This document shows positions 44,075-54,653 of a stretch of 64,000 nt of DNA, piece after piece. The notes beneath the pieces were generated by a model that was not told the DNA's origin, did not search any database, and saw only the letters and a program-made list of their open reading frames with translations. Position numbers and translations under genes: made by a program. This DNA comes from Comamonas sp. (GTDB lineage Bacteria; Pseudomonadota; Gammaproteobacteria; Burkholderiales; Burkholderiaceae_C): NCBI GenBank assembly GCA_021166775.1, contig JAJPEQ010000006.1:310001-374000 (forward strand), written 5' to 3'. Position 1 is the first letter of the stretch. The number at the start of each line of letters is the position of its first letter.

Positions 44075-44578
44075 ATGCCCGATTTGCCTGCCGCAGAACG
44101 TCCGTTGGAACTGCATTGGCACTGCGAAGCCGATACCGAACGTTTCGCCCGGCGGCTGGCCCAGGCGCCGCAGCTTGCCCACGCCTTCATCGCGCTGCAC
44201 GGCGACCTGGGCGCGGGCAAGACCACGCTGGTGCGCCACCTGCTGCACGCGCTGGGCGTCACGGGCCGCATCAAAAGCCCGACCTACGCCGTGGTCGAGC
44301 CCTATCAGGTCGGAAACCTCGCCATCTGGCACTTCGACTTCTACCGCTTCAGCGATCCACGCGAGTGGGAGGATGCCGGACTGCGCGATATCTTCGCCAG
44401 CCCCGGCCTGAAACTGGCGGAATGGCCACAAAACGCCCAAAAGTGTTTGCCTGATGCAGACTTGGAGATTGAAATTCAGGTGGATGATGACGAAAATAGG
44501 CGCGTCACTCTGCGCGCCGGCTCGCCGCTGGGCAGCGCGTTGCTGAGTGCGCTGACCCATCCATGCCCGAAAACCTGA
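44075..44578 (+). CDS. tsaE: tRNA threonylcarbamoyladenosine synthesis ATPase TsaE
   Basis: The 167-residue P-loop ATPase has Walker A GDLGAGKTTLVRHLL near residues 43-57 and then SPTYAVVEPY, HFDFYR and EWP motifs. TsaE works with TsaB and TsaD in making the universal t6A modification. The ATG is at 44075. The 3' end overlaps amiC by 16 bases, the common tsaE-amiC arrangement. Confidence 0.92.
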   Translation: MPDLPAAERPLELHWHCEADTERFARRLAQAPQLAHAFIALHGDLGAGKTTLVRHLLHALGVTGRIKSPTYAVVEPYQVGNLAIWHFDFYRFSDPREWEDAGLRDIFASPGLKLAEWPQNAQKCLPDADLEIEIQVDDDENRRVTLRAGSPLGSALLSALTHPCPKT

Positions 44579-45981
44579 GTCCATCGCCGCTGCATCGCCG
44601 CACCCTGCTGCAGGCAGGCTCGCTCGCGCTGCTGCTGGGCACGCAGCAGATCGCGCGCGGGGCCTCCATCGTGGCCGTGCGCATCTGGCCCGCGCAGGAC
44701 TATTCGCGCGTCACCATCGAATCGGACACGCCGCTCACCACCAAACAGCTCTTCGTGCCCGAGCCACCGCGCCTGGCCGTGGACATCGAAGGCATGGATC
44801 TGAACCCGCAGCTGCGCGGACTGGTGGGCAAGGTCCGGCCGGACGACCCCAACATCGCCTCCATCCGCGTCGGCCAATACCAGCCGGGCGTGGTGCGCAT
44901 GGTGCTCGATCTCAAGCGCGAGGCGCGCCCGCAGGTGTTTTCGCTGGCGCCGGTGGCCAACTACCGCAACCGCCTGGTGCTGGATCTGTACCCGGCGACG
45001 CCGCCCGACCCGCTGGCCGCCCTGATCGCCGAGCGCTCGGGCGGGCCAACAGGCCCGGCGCCCGCCACCACACCGGCCCCGCACGCGAGCATGCAGGACC
45101 CGCTGGAGGCACTCATCAACCACCGCCTGCAGACGACAGACACCCTCGCCCGGCCCGAATCCCCTGAGCCACCCAAGGCCGCCGTGGCACAAACGCCGGA
45201 GCCGCCAGCCGCGCCAGCCCCGTCGGATCCGCCGCGCCCCGCCATCCACCGCGGTACCGACCGCATCATCATCGTCGCACTCGATCCGGGTCATGGCGGT
45301 GAGGACCCGGGCGCCAGCGGTCCCCAGGGCACGCACGAAAAGGACGTGGTGCTCAAAGTGGCCTACCTGCTGCGCGATCGCATCAACGCCACCCGCATCG
45401 GCGGCAATCCCATGCGCGCCTACATGACGCGCGACGCGGACTTCTTCGTGCCCCTGGCCACGCGCGTGGCCAAGGCGCGGCGCGTGCAGGCCGATCTCTT
45501 CGTTTCCATCCACGCCGACGCGTTCAGCAACCCGGATGCGCGCGGCGCGAGCGTCTTCGCGCTGAGCCAGAGCGGCGCCTCCAGCTCGGCCGCACGGTGG
45601 CTTGCCAGCAAGGAAAACGAGGCCGACCTGATCGGTGGCGTGAACGTGGGCGCGCAGGACCAGCACGTGCAGCGCGCCATGCTCGACATGAGCACCACCG
45701 CGCAGATCAACGACAGTCTCAAGCTCGGCGGCGTGCTGCTGGGTGAGATCGGCGCCATGGCCAAATTGCACAAGGCGCACGTGGAGCAGGCCGGTTTTGC
45801 CGTGCTCAAGGCGCCGGACATTCCCAGCGTGCTGGTGGAAACCGCGTTCATCAGCAACCCGGAAGAAGAAGCGCGCCTGCGCTCGAGCGCCTACCAGCAG
45901 CAGCTGGCGGATGCGCTCATGCGCGGCATCGTGCGCTATTTCGCCAAGAACCCGCCGCTGGCACGCAGCCGCTCGGTATAG
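44563..45981 (+). CDS. amiC: N-acetylmuramoyl-L-alanine amidase, AmiC type
   Basis: The 472-residue periplasmic enzyme has a likely Tat signal (HRRTLLQAGSLALLLG, twin Arg at 12-13) and an AMIN domain (about 35-145) that binds septal peptidoglycan. A Pro/Ala-rich linker precedes a C-terminal Amidase_3 zinc domain with LDPGHGGEDPGA, the second His in SIHADAF, and the Glu in VLVETAFISNPEEE. It cleaves stem peptides to split daughter cells. It starts 16 bases inside tsaE. Confidence 0.92.
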   Translation: MPENLSPSPLHRRTLLQAGSLALLLGTQQIARGASIVAVRIWPAQDYSRVTIESDTPLTTKQLFVPEPPRLAVDIEGMDLNPQLRGLVGKVRPDDPNIASIRVGQYQPGVVRMVLDLKREARPQVFSLAPVANYRNRLVLDLYPATPPDPLAALIAERSGGPTGPAPATTPAPHASMQDPLEALINHRLQTTDTLARPESPEPPKAAVAQTPEPPAAPAPSDPPRPAIHRGTDRIIIVALDPGHGGEDPGASGPQGTHEKDVVLKVAYLLRDRINATRIGGNPMRAYMTRDADFFVPLATRVAKARRVQADLFVSIHADAFSNPDARGASVFALSQSGASSSAARWLASKENEADLIGGVNVGAQDQHVQRAMLDMSTTAQINDSLKLGGVLLGEIGAMAKLHKAHVEQAGFAVLKAPDIPSVLVETAFISNPEEEARLRSSAYQQQLADALMRGIVRYFAKNPPLARSRSV

Positions 45982-45996
45982 CGAGCGCCGCCCGGC

Positions 45997-46902
45997 CTAT
46001 TCACCCGACTGCGCCGTGGCCTGCGCCATCCACTGGCGCGGCGACATCCCGACCTTGGCCGCGAAGGCGCGCGACAGCGCCGACGGGTTGGCGTACCCGA
46101 GCTCGTCGGCCAGCAGCTTGACCGGCTGGCCCTCACGCAGCCGGCTGCGCGCCAGCGCCATGCGCCAGTCGCTCAAATAATCAGCCGGCGTCTGGCCCAC
46201 CACTGCGCGGAACGTGTTGGCGAACGCGGTGCGGGACATGCCCGCATGCTCAGCCATGCGCTCCAGCGGCCAGGGCTCGCCCGGGGCGTCGTGCATGGCC
46301 ACCAGTGCACGCGCCAGCCGCCGATCGGACAAGCCGGTGATGAAGCCTGGGCGCACGCCGGCCTCCTGCGGATGATCCAACAGCCAGCGCAGGAGCTGGA
46401 TCACCACCACCTCGAAGAGCCGGTCGGCCAGCACGCGCTGGCCACAGCGCACCCGATCGGTCTCGGCGAACAGCAGCTCCAATGCCAGGTCCAGACCCGA
46501 GACGCGCGCCAGCGGCAGGGCGAGCACTGGCGGCAGCGCCCGGGCGAGCGGGTTGTACGCGCCACCGTCGAAAAGCAGCCGCGCACAGGTGAAATCCGAC
46601 TCCTGCACCGGCGGATTGTGGAAGCGATGGGTGAGTGGCCGCGGATACAGCAGCAGCGCGGGCTCATCAAAACGCATCGATCGCGGCACATCGCCACGCG
46701 CACCCGGGTGGCTCACCTCCAGGGAGCCGCGGCGCAGCAGATGCAGGTAGCCGTGCCCCTCGCGTGCATCAAAGTGACTGACTCCACACAGCGCACCGGC
46801 GTGGTGCAGCTGGGCCCGCACCCGAAAGCGCTCCAGCACACCCGACAAGCGGTCCAAATCAACGGAAGGATCAGTCGGTCTCTGGTCTGTATTAATTGGC
46901 AT
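45997..46902 (-). CDS. AraC family transcriptional regulator
   Basis: The 301-residue protein has an N-terminal cupin-like AraC_binding_2/6-type sensor domain (about 20-180) and a C-terminal AraC double helix-turn-helix (about 205-300). The latter carries MSRTAFANTFRAVVGQTPADY and ELGYANPSALSRAFAAKVG. It resembles AraC regulators of redox or metabolite-responsive operons. It is divergent from the secreted protein/AhpD-like/cupin genes across an 82-base AT-rich promoter region, which makes that operon its likely target. Confidence 0.86.
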   Translation of the reverse strand: MPINTDQRPTDPSVDLDRLSGVLERFRVRAQLHHAGALCGVSHFDAREGHGYLHLLRRGSLEVSHPGARGDVPRSMRFDEPALLLYPRPLTHRFHNPPVQESDFTCARLLFDGGAYNPLARALPPVLALPLARVSGLDLALELLFAETDRVRCGQRVLADRLFEVVVIQLLRWLLDHPQEAGVRPGFITGLSDRRLARALVAMHDAPGEPWPLERMAEHAGMSRTAFANTFRAVVGQTPADYLSDWRMALARSRLREGQPVKLLADELGYANPSALSRAFAAKVGMSPRQWMAQATAQSGE

Positions 46903-46984
46903 GTATGCAATACTTAATGGTTCTTATCATACATTTTTCGCCTCCATACTGCCCCTTCCAAGAACTTCCCCGGAAAGGGCAGAC

Positions 46985-47737
46985 ATGAAATCCTCGCTAT
47001 CCTCCCTACCGCTCGCCCTGCTGCTGACCGCCCTCACCGGCGCCGCCGGCGCCCACGGCACGGGCCACACCGGCGGCATCACCGCCGAGCGCGGCACCGC
47101 TGCCGTGGCCTCGTTCGACATCGTGCACGCCAAGGTGTCCGCGAGCGGCAATCTCGCTACCTTCCACATGGCGGTCTCCGGCAAGGCGGGCGCCGTGCGC
47201 CCCACGCCCTCCGGCAAGCTCGCCGGCAGCGCCGTGTTTTCCTACGTCTGGCCCACCAGCCTGGACCCGTCCGTGGTTGGCTTCGAGCCCAAGACCGGCA
47301 TCCTCGCATTCGCGGTGACTTCCCACCCCGACTTCGACGACACGCCGCTGTTCGACGAAAACGGCGACGGAAAAACCGACAACGACGGCGACGTCTGGCA
47401 CTCGCACTGGGTCGTGCTGCAGCCGGACGCAGCCTGCGGCAAGGACGCACTCAAGGTCGTGGACATTCCCGAGGGCACCAGGCCGCGCCTGCCCAAGACC
47501 TGGCCAGGCCTGCCCATCCTGATCGACAGCCCGGGCTGGGCGCCGACGTTACGCGGCGAAACCGTAGAAGTGCGCGTGCCCTTCGACGACATCGGCGCCA
47601 TCGAGGCCAGTGCCTTTGACGCAGTGACCGCCGCGCTGCGCGTCAACGCCAGCGTGCACAGCCCGCTGCTGTGCGTCGCCGACGTCTTCAAGGTCGCATC
47701 GGGCGACCTGTCGCTGCCCGGCAAGGTCGGCCGGTAA
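46985..47737 (+). CDS. Secreted protein of unknown function with an EF-hand-like loop
   Basis: The 250-residue exported protein has a Sec signal peptide (MKSSLSSLPLALLLTALTGA, cleavage near residue 23), and the mature part starts HGTGHTGG. An Asp/Asn/Gly-rich loop DENGDGKTDNDGD (residues 124-136) looks like a calcium-binding site. Two Cys (near 151 and 237) could form a disulfide in the periplasm. No family was recognised. It is first in a run with an AhpD-like and a cupin gene, opposite an AraC regulator. Confidence 0.7.
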   Translation: MKSSLSSLPLALLLTALTGAAGAHGTGHTGGITAERGTAAVASFDIVHAKVSASGNLATFHMAVSGKAGAVRPTPSGKLAGSAVFSYVWPTSLDPSVVGFEPKTGILAFAVTSHPDFDDTPLFDENGDGKTDNDGDVWHSHWVVLQPDAACGKDALKVVDIPEGTRPRLPKTWPGLPILIDSPGWAPTLRGETVEVRVPFDDIGAIEASAFDAVTAALRVNASVHSPLLCVADVFKVASGDLSLPGKVGR

Positions 47738-47786
47738 GCCACGCCACCTTTTGTCCTGCGTTTTTTTCCATCTGAAGGAGATACAC

Positions 47787-48320
47787 ATGTCCCGCGTCAA
47801 CCTCGACACCCAACACGTCCCCGCAGCCAGCCAGGCCCTGCTGGCAGAGATCCACCAGGCCTTCGGCGCCACCCCCAACATGTTCAAGGCGGTGTCCAAC
47901 GCGCCCGCGGCGCTGCAAAGCATGTGGGCGGCATTCGGCGCCCTGGGCAAGGGCAGCCTGGGGGCCCGGCTGGGCGAACAGATCGCGGCCGCGATCGCCA
48001 ACCGCAACCGCTGCGAATACTGCCTGGCCGCGCACACCGTGCTGGGCTGCAACGCCGGCGCATCGCCCGCCGAAATGGCGGCCGCGCAGGTCGGCCAGTC
48101 GGACGACCCCAGGACCGCCGCCGCGCTGGAATTCGCCCTCAAGGTGGTGGATCAGCGCGCCCAGCTTGGCGATGCCGACGTGGCCAGGCTGCGCGCAGCC
48201 GGCTTTGACGACGGGCAGATCGTGGAGATCATGGCGCACGTGGCCCTGAATCTCTTCACCAATTACGTCAATGTCGCGCTGAACGTCCCGGTCGATTTCC
48301 CCAGGGTCGCGCTGAAGTAG
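47787..48320 (+). CDS. Carboxymuconolactone decarboxylase / AhpD-like family protein
   Basis: The 177-residue helical protein has the CMD signature with the CxxC-x3-H active site RCEYCLAAHT (near residues 73-82). This is the peroxidase/disulfide motif of AhpD-type members rather than true decarboxylases. It probably reduces or senses peroxides or reactive electrophiles. It has a strong GAAGGAG ribosome binding site and follows the secreted protein gene by 49 bases. Confidence 0.85.
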   Translation: MSRVNLDTQHVPAASQALLAEIHQAFGATPNMFKAVSNAPAALQSMWAAFGALGKGSLGARLGEQIAAAIANRNRCEYCLAAHTVLGCNAGASPAEMAAAQVGQSDDPRTAAALEFALKVVDQRAQLGDADVARLRAAGFDDGQIVEIMAHVALNLFTNYVNVALNVPVDFPRVALK

Positions 48321-48434
48321 GCGCACGCTCCGGCGCGCGGCCTGCACCACCGCCAGACGCCGGAACGTGCCACACTCGACGGTGCGATGGCCACGCCCCC
48401 ATTCACGGGCATCGCACCGCAAGGAGAAACCGCC

Positions 48435-48773
48435 ATGGCCCTGCACCATGCCCTGTCGTCCGAAATTGTGAGCCTCAAGCCCCTGGGCGGGCGCATTCCC
48501 GGGACGCCCACGCACGCCATCATCAAGGCCGAGCAGCTGGAAGTCATCCGTGTCGTGCTGCCCGCGGGCGACAGGCTGCCATTGCACGAAACGCCCGGTG
48601 AAATCACCGTGCAGTGCCTGGAAGGCGAGGTGCAATTCACCGTGGGCGACAAGGACCAGGTGCTGCGCGCCGGCGACTGGATTCACCTCGAGCCCCGCGC
48701 GCCCCACGCGCTGCTGGCCGTGCAGGACGCATCACTGCTGCTCACCATCTGCCTGATCCCCGCCAGCGCATAG
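48435..48773 (+). CDS. Small cupin-domain protein
   Basis: The 112-residue single-domain cupin has motif 1-like LPAGDRLPLHETPGEITVQC (about residues 42-61) and motif 2-like LRAGDWIHLEPRAPHALLAV (about 80-99). The first His is present (LPLHE), but the usual second His of the HxH pair is Glu or Thr, so metal binding may be altered. The substrate is unknown. It ends the AraC-linked run, 114 bases after the AhpD-like gene. Confidence 0.75.
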   Translation: MALHHALSSEIVSLKPLGGRIPGTPTHAIIKAEQLEVIRVVLPAGDRLPLHETPGEITVQCLEGEVQFTVGDKDQVLRAGDWIHLEPRAPHALLAVQDASLLLTICLIPASA

Positions 48774-48798
48774 GGCCGGCCTGCCCGGAAAAGCAAGC

Positions 48799-48826
48799 GC
48801 CCCACCCAGCGGTAACCGGGTGGGGC
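48799..48826 (+). terminator. Hairpin after the cupin gene
   Basis: GCCCCACCC (48799-48807) pairs with GGGTGGGGC (48818-48826) across a 10-base loop. The following CCTTGGGTC has only a weak U-run, so this is a moderate terminator. Confidence 0.6.
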
Positions 48827-48946
48827 CTTGGGTCTCGGCGTGCGCTTCGGTAAAGCGCCTTGACAGAGAAGAACTGTACGCGGCGGGCCACAGACAATTT
48901 TTCCGTATTTCTTGAATTTCTCGTTTGGTTCAGAATATCCTTCTTA

Positions 48947-48966
48947 ATTTCAAACATAAATGAAAT
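48947..48966. promoter_or_regulatory. Candidate Lrp autoregulatory operator
   Basis: The inverted repeat ATTTCA-N8-TGAAAT lies 10 bases upstream of the Lrp ATG in a markedly AT-rich leader (about 48890-48975). This is where Lrp/AsnC proteins usually repress their own genes. Confidence 0.4.
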
Positions 48967-48976
48967 AATCTGCTTC

Positions 48977-49432
48977 ATGGATCGCCTTGATCGAAAAATC
49001 CTCTCGGTTCTGCAAGCCAATTCGCGCGCCAGCCTGCAGGAGATCGGCGCCGCCGTCGGTCTGAGCCCCTCGCCCTGCTGGGGCCGCATCAAGAAGATGG
49101 AAGAGGCTGGCGTGATCACCGGCTACACCGTGCGCCTGAACCCCGCGGCCCTTGGCCTGACGGAGACCGTGCTCGTCATGGTCACGCTCGACAGCCACTC
49201 GGACAACACGCTGGAAAAATTCGGCCAGGTACTCGCGACCATCCCCGAAATCGTCGAAGCCCACCTGGTTTCGGGCGAATACGACTATCTGCTGCGTGTC
49301 GTCGTGAAGGACACGCGCGACTACGAGCGCCTGCTGCGCGAGAAGCTCTACAAGATCAAGGGCATACGGCACAGTCAGTCCAGCTTCGTGCTGCGCACCC
49401 TCAAATCCGCCGATCTGCCGCTGAACGTCTGA
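48977..49432 (+). CDS. Lrp/AsnC family transcriptional regulator
   Basis: The 151-residue protein has an N-terminal helix-turn-helix (about 1-60, MDRLDRKILSVLQANSRASL) and a C-terminal RAM ligand-binding domain (about 65-145). It resembles AsnC-family single-target regulators. The ATG at 48977 is preferred over a longer AT-rich extension because it matches the family start. It precedes xdhA by about 200 bases on the same strand, so it may affect purine catabolism, but amino acid targets are equally possible. Confidence 0.9.
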   Translation: MDRLDRKILSVLQANSRASLQEIGAAVGLSPSPCWGRIKKMEEAGVITGYTVRLNPAALGLTETVLVMVTLDSHSDNTLEKFGQVLATIPEIVEAHLVSGEYDYLLRVVVKDTRDYERLLREKLYKIKGIRHSQSSFVLRTLKSADLPLNV

Positions 49433-49634
49433 GCAACGGCCGGCCATGGCCCGGCCCTGGCGTGAGCCTCGCAGAGGCTGGAGCCTGTTCTAAGGGTAAA
49501 CCCATGTGTTATGCCATTACCGACATGATGACCATGGCGGGTCGGCTATGGAAACCCAAAGCAAAAAGCCGCACCATCGGCATGTGCACAGGGCGGCCCA
49601 CGACCAAGCCGACCACCACGCGATCGAAATGGCC

Positions 49635-51185
<1,551 letters not shown>

Positions 51186-51196
51186 AGGAGATCACC

Positions 51197-53626
51197 ATGA
51201 ACACCCGAGTCGCCGAAGAACTCCTGCGCCAGGACGAACCTTTCACCGACTACCAGCACAACCTCAAGGCGCGCCTGAACACCAGCGCCGAGGCCAGCGC
51301 TCTCAACGCGGGAGCGCGCGTGGGTGTGAGCCGCCCGCATGAATCGGCCGAGCTGCACGTGACCGGCACGGCCACCTACACCGACGACATCCCGGAAGTG
51401 AACGGCACGCTGCACTGCGCGCTCGGCCTCTCGCCCGTGGCCGCGGGCCGGCTGCTGCACAGCGATCTGGCCTCCGTGCGCGCCATGCCCGGCGTGGTGC
51501 GCGTGTTCACGGCCGATGACATCCCCGGCGAGAACAACTGCGGTTCGGTGCTGCACGACGACCCCATCCTCTGCGACGGCGAGATCCGCTACCTGGGCCA
51601 GCCGGTGTTTGCCGTGGTGGCGCAGACGCGCGAACAGGCGCGCCGCGCCGCGGCACTCGCCAAAGGCGTGCTCAAAACCGAAGGCGCCGAGCCCGTGATC
51701 ACGCCGCGCCGGGCCCACGAAAGGCAGCAGTACGTGGTGCCCCCCATGCAGCTGGCGCGCAGCGTGAGCGGCCTGGACGAAGCGGGCATCCGCGCCGCGA
51801 TCGAGAAGGCGCCGCACCGGCTCACGGGCAGCCTGGATGTGGGCGGACAGGAGCAGTTCTACCTCGAAGGCCAGATCAGCTACGCGCTGCCCAAGGAGAG
51901 TGGGGGCATGCACATCCACTGCTCGACGCAGCACCCGAGCGAGATGCAGTTCCTCGTCGCCCACGCGCTTGGCATTCAGGCGCACGCAGTGCTGGTGGAG
52001 TGCCGCCGCATGGGCGGAGGCTTCGGCGGCAAGGAATCGCAATCGGCGCAGTTCGCCTGCATCGCCGCGATGGCGGCGCGCGCCCTGAACCGCCCGGTGA
52101 AGCTGCGCCTGGACCGCGACGACGACTTCATGATCACCGGCCGGCGCCACGGCTTCTGGTACGAGTACGACGTGGGCTACGACGACGACGGGCACGTGCT
52201 GGGCGTGACGCTGCAGATGGTCTCGCACGCGGGGCACTCGGCGGATCTTTCCGCCGCCGTGATGACGCGCGCCGTCTGCCACTTCGACAACGCCTACTGG
52301 CTGCCCGAGGTGGCCATGCACGGCTATTGCGGCAAGACCAACACGCAGAGCAACACGGCGTTTCGCGGCTTTGGCGGGCCGCAGGGTGCGATCTGCATGG
52401 AATACATCCTGGACAGCATCGCGCGCAACCTGGGCAAGGACGCCCTCGCGGTGCGCCGCGCGAACTTCTACGGCAAGGACGATCACAACGTCACGCCCTA
52501 CCGTCAGACGGTGGAAGACAACATCATCCACGAGCTCGTGGACCAGCTCGAAGCCAGCAGTGATTACGCCGCGCGGCGCAAGGACATGGCGGCGTTCAAC
52601 GCGTCGAGCGCCGTGCTCAAAAAGGGCCTGGCGCTCACGCCGGTGAAATTCGGCATCAGCTTCAACGTCAAGCACCTGAACCAGGCCGGTGCCCTCGTGC
52701 ACGTGTACCTCGATGGTTCCATCCTCGTGAACCACGGCGGCACCGAGATGGGCCAGGGCCTGAACACCAAGGTGGTGCAGGTGGTGGCGCACGAGCTGGG
52801 CGTGAACTTCGAACGCGTGCGCCTCTCGGCCACCGACACCAGCAAGGTGGCCAACACCTCGGCCACGGCCGCGTCCACCGGGTCGGACCTGAACGGCAAG
52901 GCGGCGCAGGATGCCGCACGCCAGATCCGCGAGCGCCTGGCGGCCAACGTCGCGCAGCGCCACGGCGGCAAGCCCGAGGACGTGCGCTTTGCCAACGACA
53001 AGGTGTTCGTCTCGGGCAAGGCGCTTGACTTCAGCGCCGTCGTGGCCGATGCCTACCTCGATCGCGTGCAGCTGTGGTCCGACGGCTTCTACGCCACGCC
53101 GGGCCTGTCGTGGGACGCCAAGACCATGACCGGCCACCCGTTCTACTACTACGCCTATGGCGCGGCGGTGAGCGAGGTGGTCGTCGACACCCTCACCGGC
53201 GAATGGAAGCTGCTGCGCGCCGACCTGCTGCACGACGTGGGCCAGTCGCTCAACCCGGCCGTGGATATCGGCCAGATCGAGGGCGGCTTCATCCAGGGCA
53301 TGGGCTGGATGACCATGGAAGAACTCGTCTGGCACCCCAAGAGCGGCATGCTCTTGACGCATGCGCCCAGCACCTACAAGATTCCGACGGCCAACGACTG
53401 TCCGCCGGTGTTCAACGTCAAGCTCTTCGAAGGGCGCAACGTGCAGGACGCGATCCACCGCAGCAAGGCCGTGGGCGAGCCGCCGCTGCTGCTGCCTTTT
53501 TCGGTGTTCTTCGCGATTCGCGACGCCGTCTCCGCCGCAGGCGGGCACAAGACGAATCCGCCGCTCACGGTGCCCGCGACGAGCGAGGCCATCCTGCGCG
53601 CCGTCACGGCCGTACAAAGCGCCTGA
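51197..53626 (+). CDS. xdhB: Xanthine dehydrogenase molybdopterin-binding subunit
   Basis: The 809-residue large subunit has an N-terminal aldehyde oxidase/xanthine dehydrogenase a/b hammerhead domain (about 40-150) and the molybdopterin-binding domain. GGGFGGKES, FRGFGGPQG and the catalytic Glu in KAVGEPPLLL near residue 760 mark it. It oxidises hypoxanthine and xanthine to urate. GAAGGAG lies just before ATG 51197. No xdhC, the usual cofactor-sulfuration/insertion partner, follows. Instead a LysR gene starts 21 bases downstream. Confidence 0.95.
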   Translation: MNTRVAEELLRQDEPFTDYQHNLKARLNTSAEASALNAGARVGVSRPHESAELHVTGTATYTDDIPEVNGTLHCALGLSPVAAGRLLHSDLASVRAMPGVVRVFTADDIPGENNCGSVLHDDPILCDGEIRYLGQPVFAVVAQTREQARRAAALAKGVLKTEGAEPVITPRRAHERQQYVVPPMQLARSVSGLDEAGIRAAIEKAPHRLTGSLDVGGQEQFYLEGQISYALPKESGGMHIHCSTQHPSEMQFLVAHALGIQAHAVLVECRRMGGGFGGKESQSAQFACIAAMAARALNRPVKLRLDRDDDFMITGRRHGFWYEYDVGYDDDGHVLGVTLQMVSHAGHSADLSAAVMTRAVCHFDNAYWLPEVAMHGYCGKTNTQSNTAFRGFGGPQGAICMEYILDSIARNLGKDALAVRRANFYGKDDHNVTPYRQTVEDNIIHELVDQLEASSDYAARRKDMAAFNASSAVLKKGLALTPVKFGISFNVKHLNQAGALVHVYLDGSILVNHGGTEMGQGLNTKVVQVVAHELGVNFERVRLSATDTSKVANTSATAASTGSDLNGKAAQDAARQIRERLAANVAQRHGGKPEDVRFANDKVFVSGKALDFSAVVADAYLDRVQLWSDGFYATPGLSWDAKTMTGHPFYYYAYGAAVSEVVVDTLTGEWKLLRADLLHDVGQSLNPAVDIGQIEGGFIQGMGWMTMEELVWHPKSGMLLTHAPSTYKIPTANDCPPVFNVKLFEGRNVQDAIHRSKAVGEPPLLLPFSVFFAIRDAVSAAGGHKTNPPLTVPATSEAILRAVTAVQSA

Positions 53627-53647
53627 ACCTCGCACCCGTTCAAGCCG

Positions 53648-54616
53648 ATGGAGCGCCACGCGCCACCGACCCCACAGAGCAGCACGCCCGCCGGCGTGGA
53701 TCGGGCTTTTTTCGATCGCGTGGATCTGCATCTGATCCGCGTGCTCTACACCGTGCTCGGCGAGCGCAGCGTCTCGCGCGCGGCGCTGCGTCTGGGCATG
53801 AACCAGCCGGCGGTTTCCGCGGCGCTCAAACGCCTGCGCGAGCTCACGGGCGACCCGCTCATCGTGAGGAGCGGCGCCGAGATGGTCATCACCGACGTGG
53901 CGCAGCAGATGATCGAACCGGCCGCGAGCGTGCTGCGCGCGGCCGAAGCGCTGTTCACCGAATCGCGTGACTTCGACGCCCGCACCAGCGCAATCACCTT
54001 CACCATCGCCGCCAGCGACTACCTCGACCCGCTGTTTCTGCCGCGGCTCGTGACCGACATCAAGAGCGAGGCACCGCTGGCGCGCATCGAAATCCATGCG
54101 CTGACGCGCGAGGCCGACTACCGCGCGCAGCTCGCGCAGGGCGAGGTCGATCTCGTGATCGGCAACTGGCTGCAGCCGCCCGACGATCTGCACATCGCCC
54201 AGCTCTTCAGCGATGAAGTGGTCTCGCTCGTGAGCCGCGAGCACCCAGCCGCGCGCAGCGGTTGGAACCAGGAGGAATGGCTCGCCGCCGAGCACATCGC
54301 GCCCATGCCCACCTACCCGGGCGCGCGCGGCGTCATCGACCAGGTGCTCAGCGGCCTGGGCCTGACACGCAACATCGTCGCGCGCAGCGCCTATTTCGGC
54401 CTGATTCCCGAGATGGTGGCACACAGCCGCCTCGTGCTCACCACAGGGCGCCAGCACTGCGAGCGCGTCGCGACGCAGCTGCCGCTGGCCATCGTGCCCT
54501 GCCCCGTGCCCATGCCGCCGCTGCACTACTACCAGCTCTGGCACGCGCGCAGCCAGCATGCGCGCGCCGCCCGCTGGCTGCGCGAGCGCGTCAAACGCAC
54601 GATCGCAAGCCTCTGA
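53648..54616 (+). CDS. LysR family regulator of the purine catabolism cluster
   Basis: The 322-residue regulator has an N-terminal winged helix (about 25-85, DLHLIRVLYTVLGERSVSRA) and a substrate-binding domain (about 110-300). Its place between xdhB and the purine permease, all on the same strand, makes it the likely activator responding to a purine or urate-type inducer. This is inferred from position. The final codons CGC GTC AAA CGC ACG ATC GCA AGC partly resemble the repeat core but fit normal protein sequence. Confidence 0.86.
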   Translation: MERHAPPTPQSSTPAGVDRAFFDRVDLHLIRVLYTVLGERSVSRAALRLGMNQPAVSAALKRLRELTGDPLIVRSGAEMVITDVAQQMIEPAASVLRAAEALFTESRDFDARTSAITFTIAASDYLDPLFLPRLVTDIKSEAPLARIEIHALTREADYRAQLAQGEVDLVIGNWLQPPDDLHIAQLFSDEVVSLVSREHPAARSGWNQEEWLAAEHIAPMPTYPGARGVIDQVLSGLGLTRNIVARSAYFGLIPEMVAHSRLVLTTGRQHCERVATQLPLAIVPCPVPMPPLHYYQLWHARSQHARAARWLRERVKRTIASL

Positions 54617-54653
54617 TTTTTCCTCTCAAAGCAACAACATCAGGAGACATTCG

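Noticed and set aside
44428..44480. Possible further repeat copy in tsaE (CAAAACGCCC then AAAAGTGTTTGCC)
   Set aside because: The encoded EWPQNAQKCLPDADLEIEI agrees with the conserved TsaE sequence after the EWP motif, and the core box is not recognisable.
54590..54640. Repeat-like string GTCAAACGCACGATCGCAAGC at the end of the LysR gene
   Set aside because: Spacing is wrong and the codons fit an ordinary basic LysR C-terminus (RVKRTIASL).
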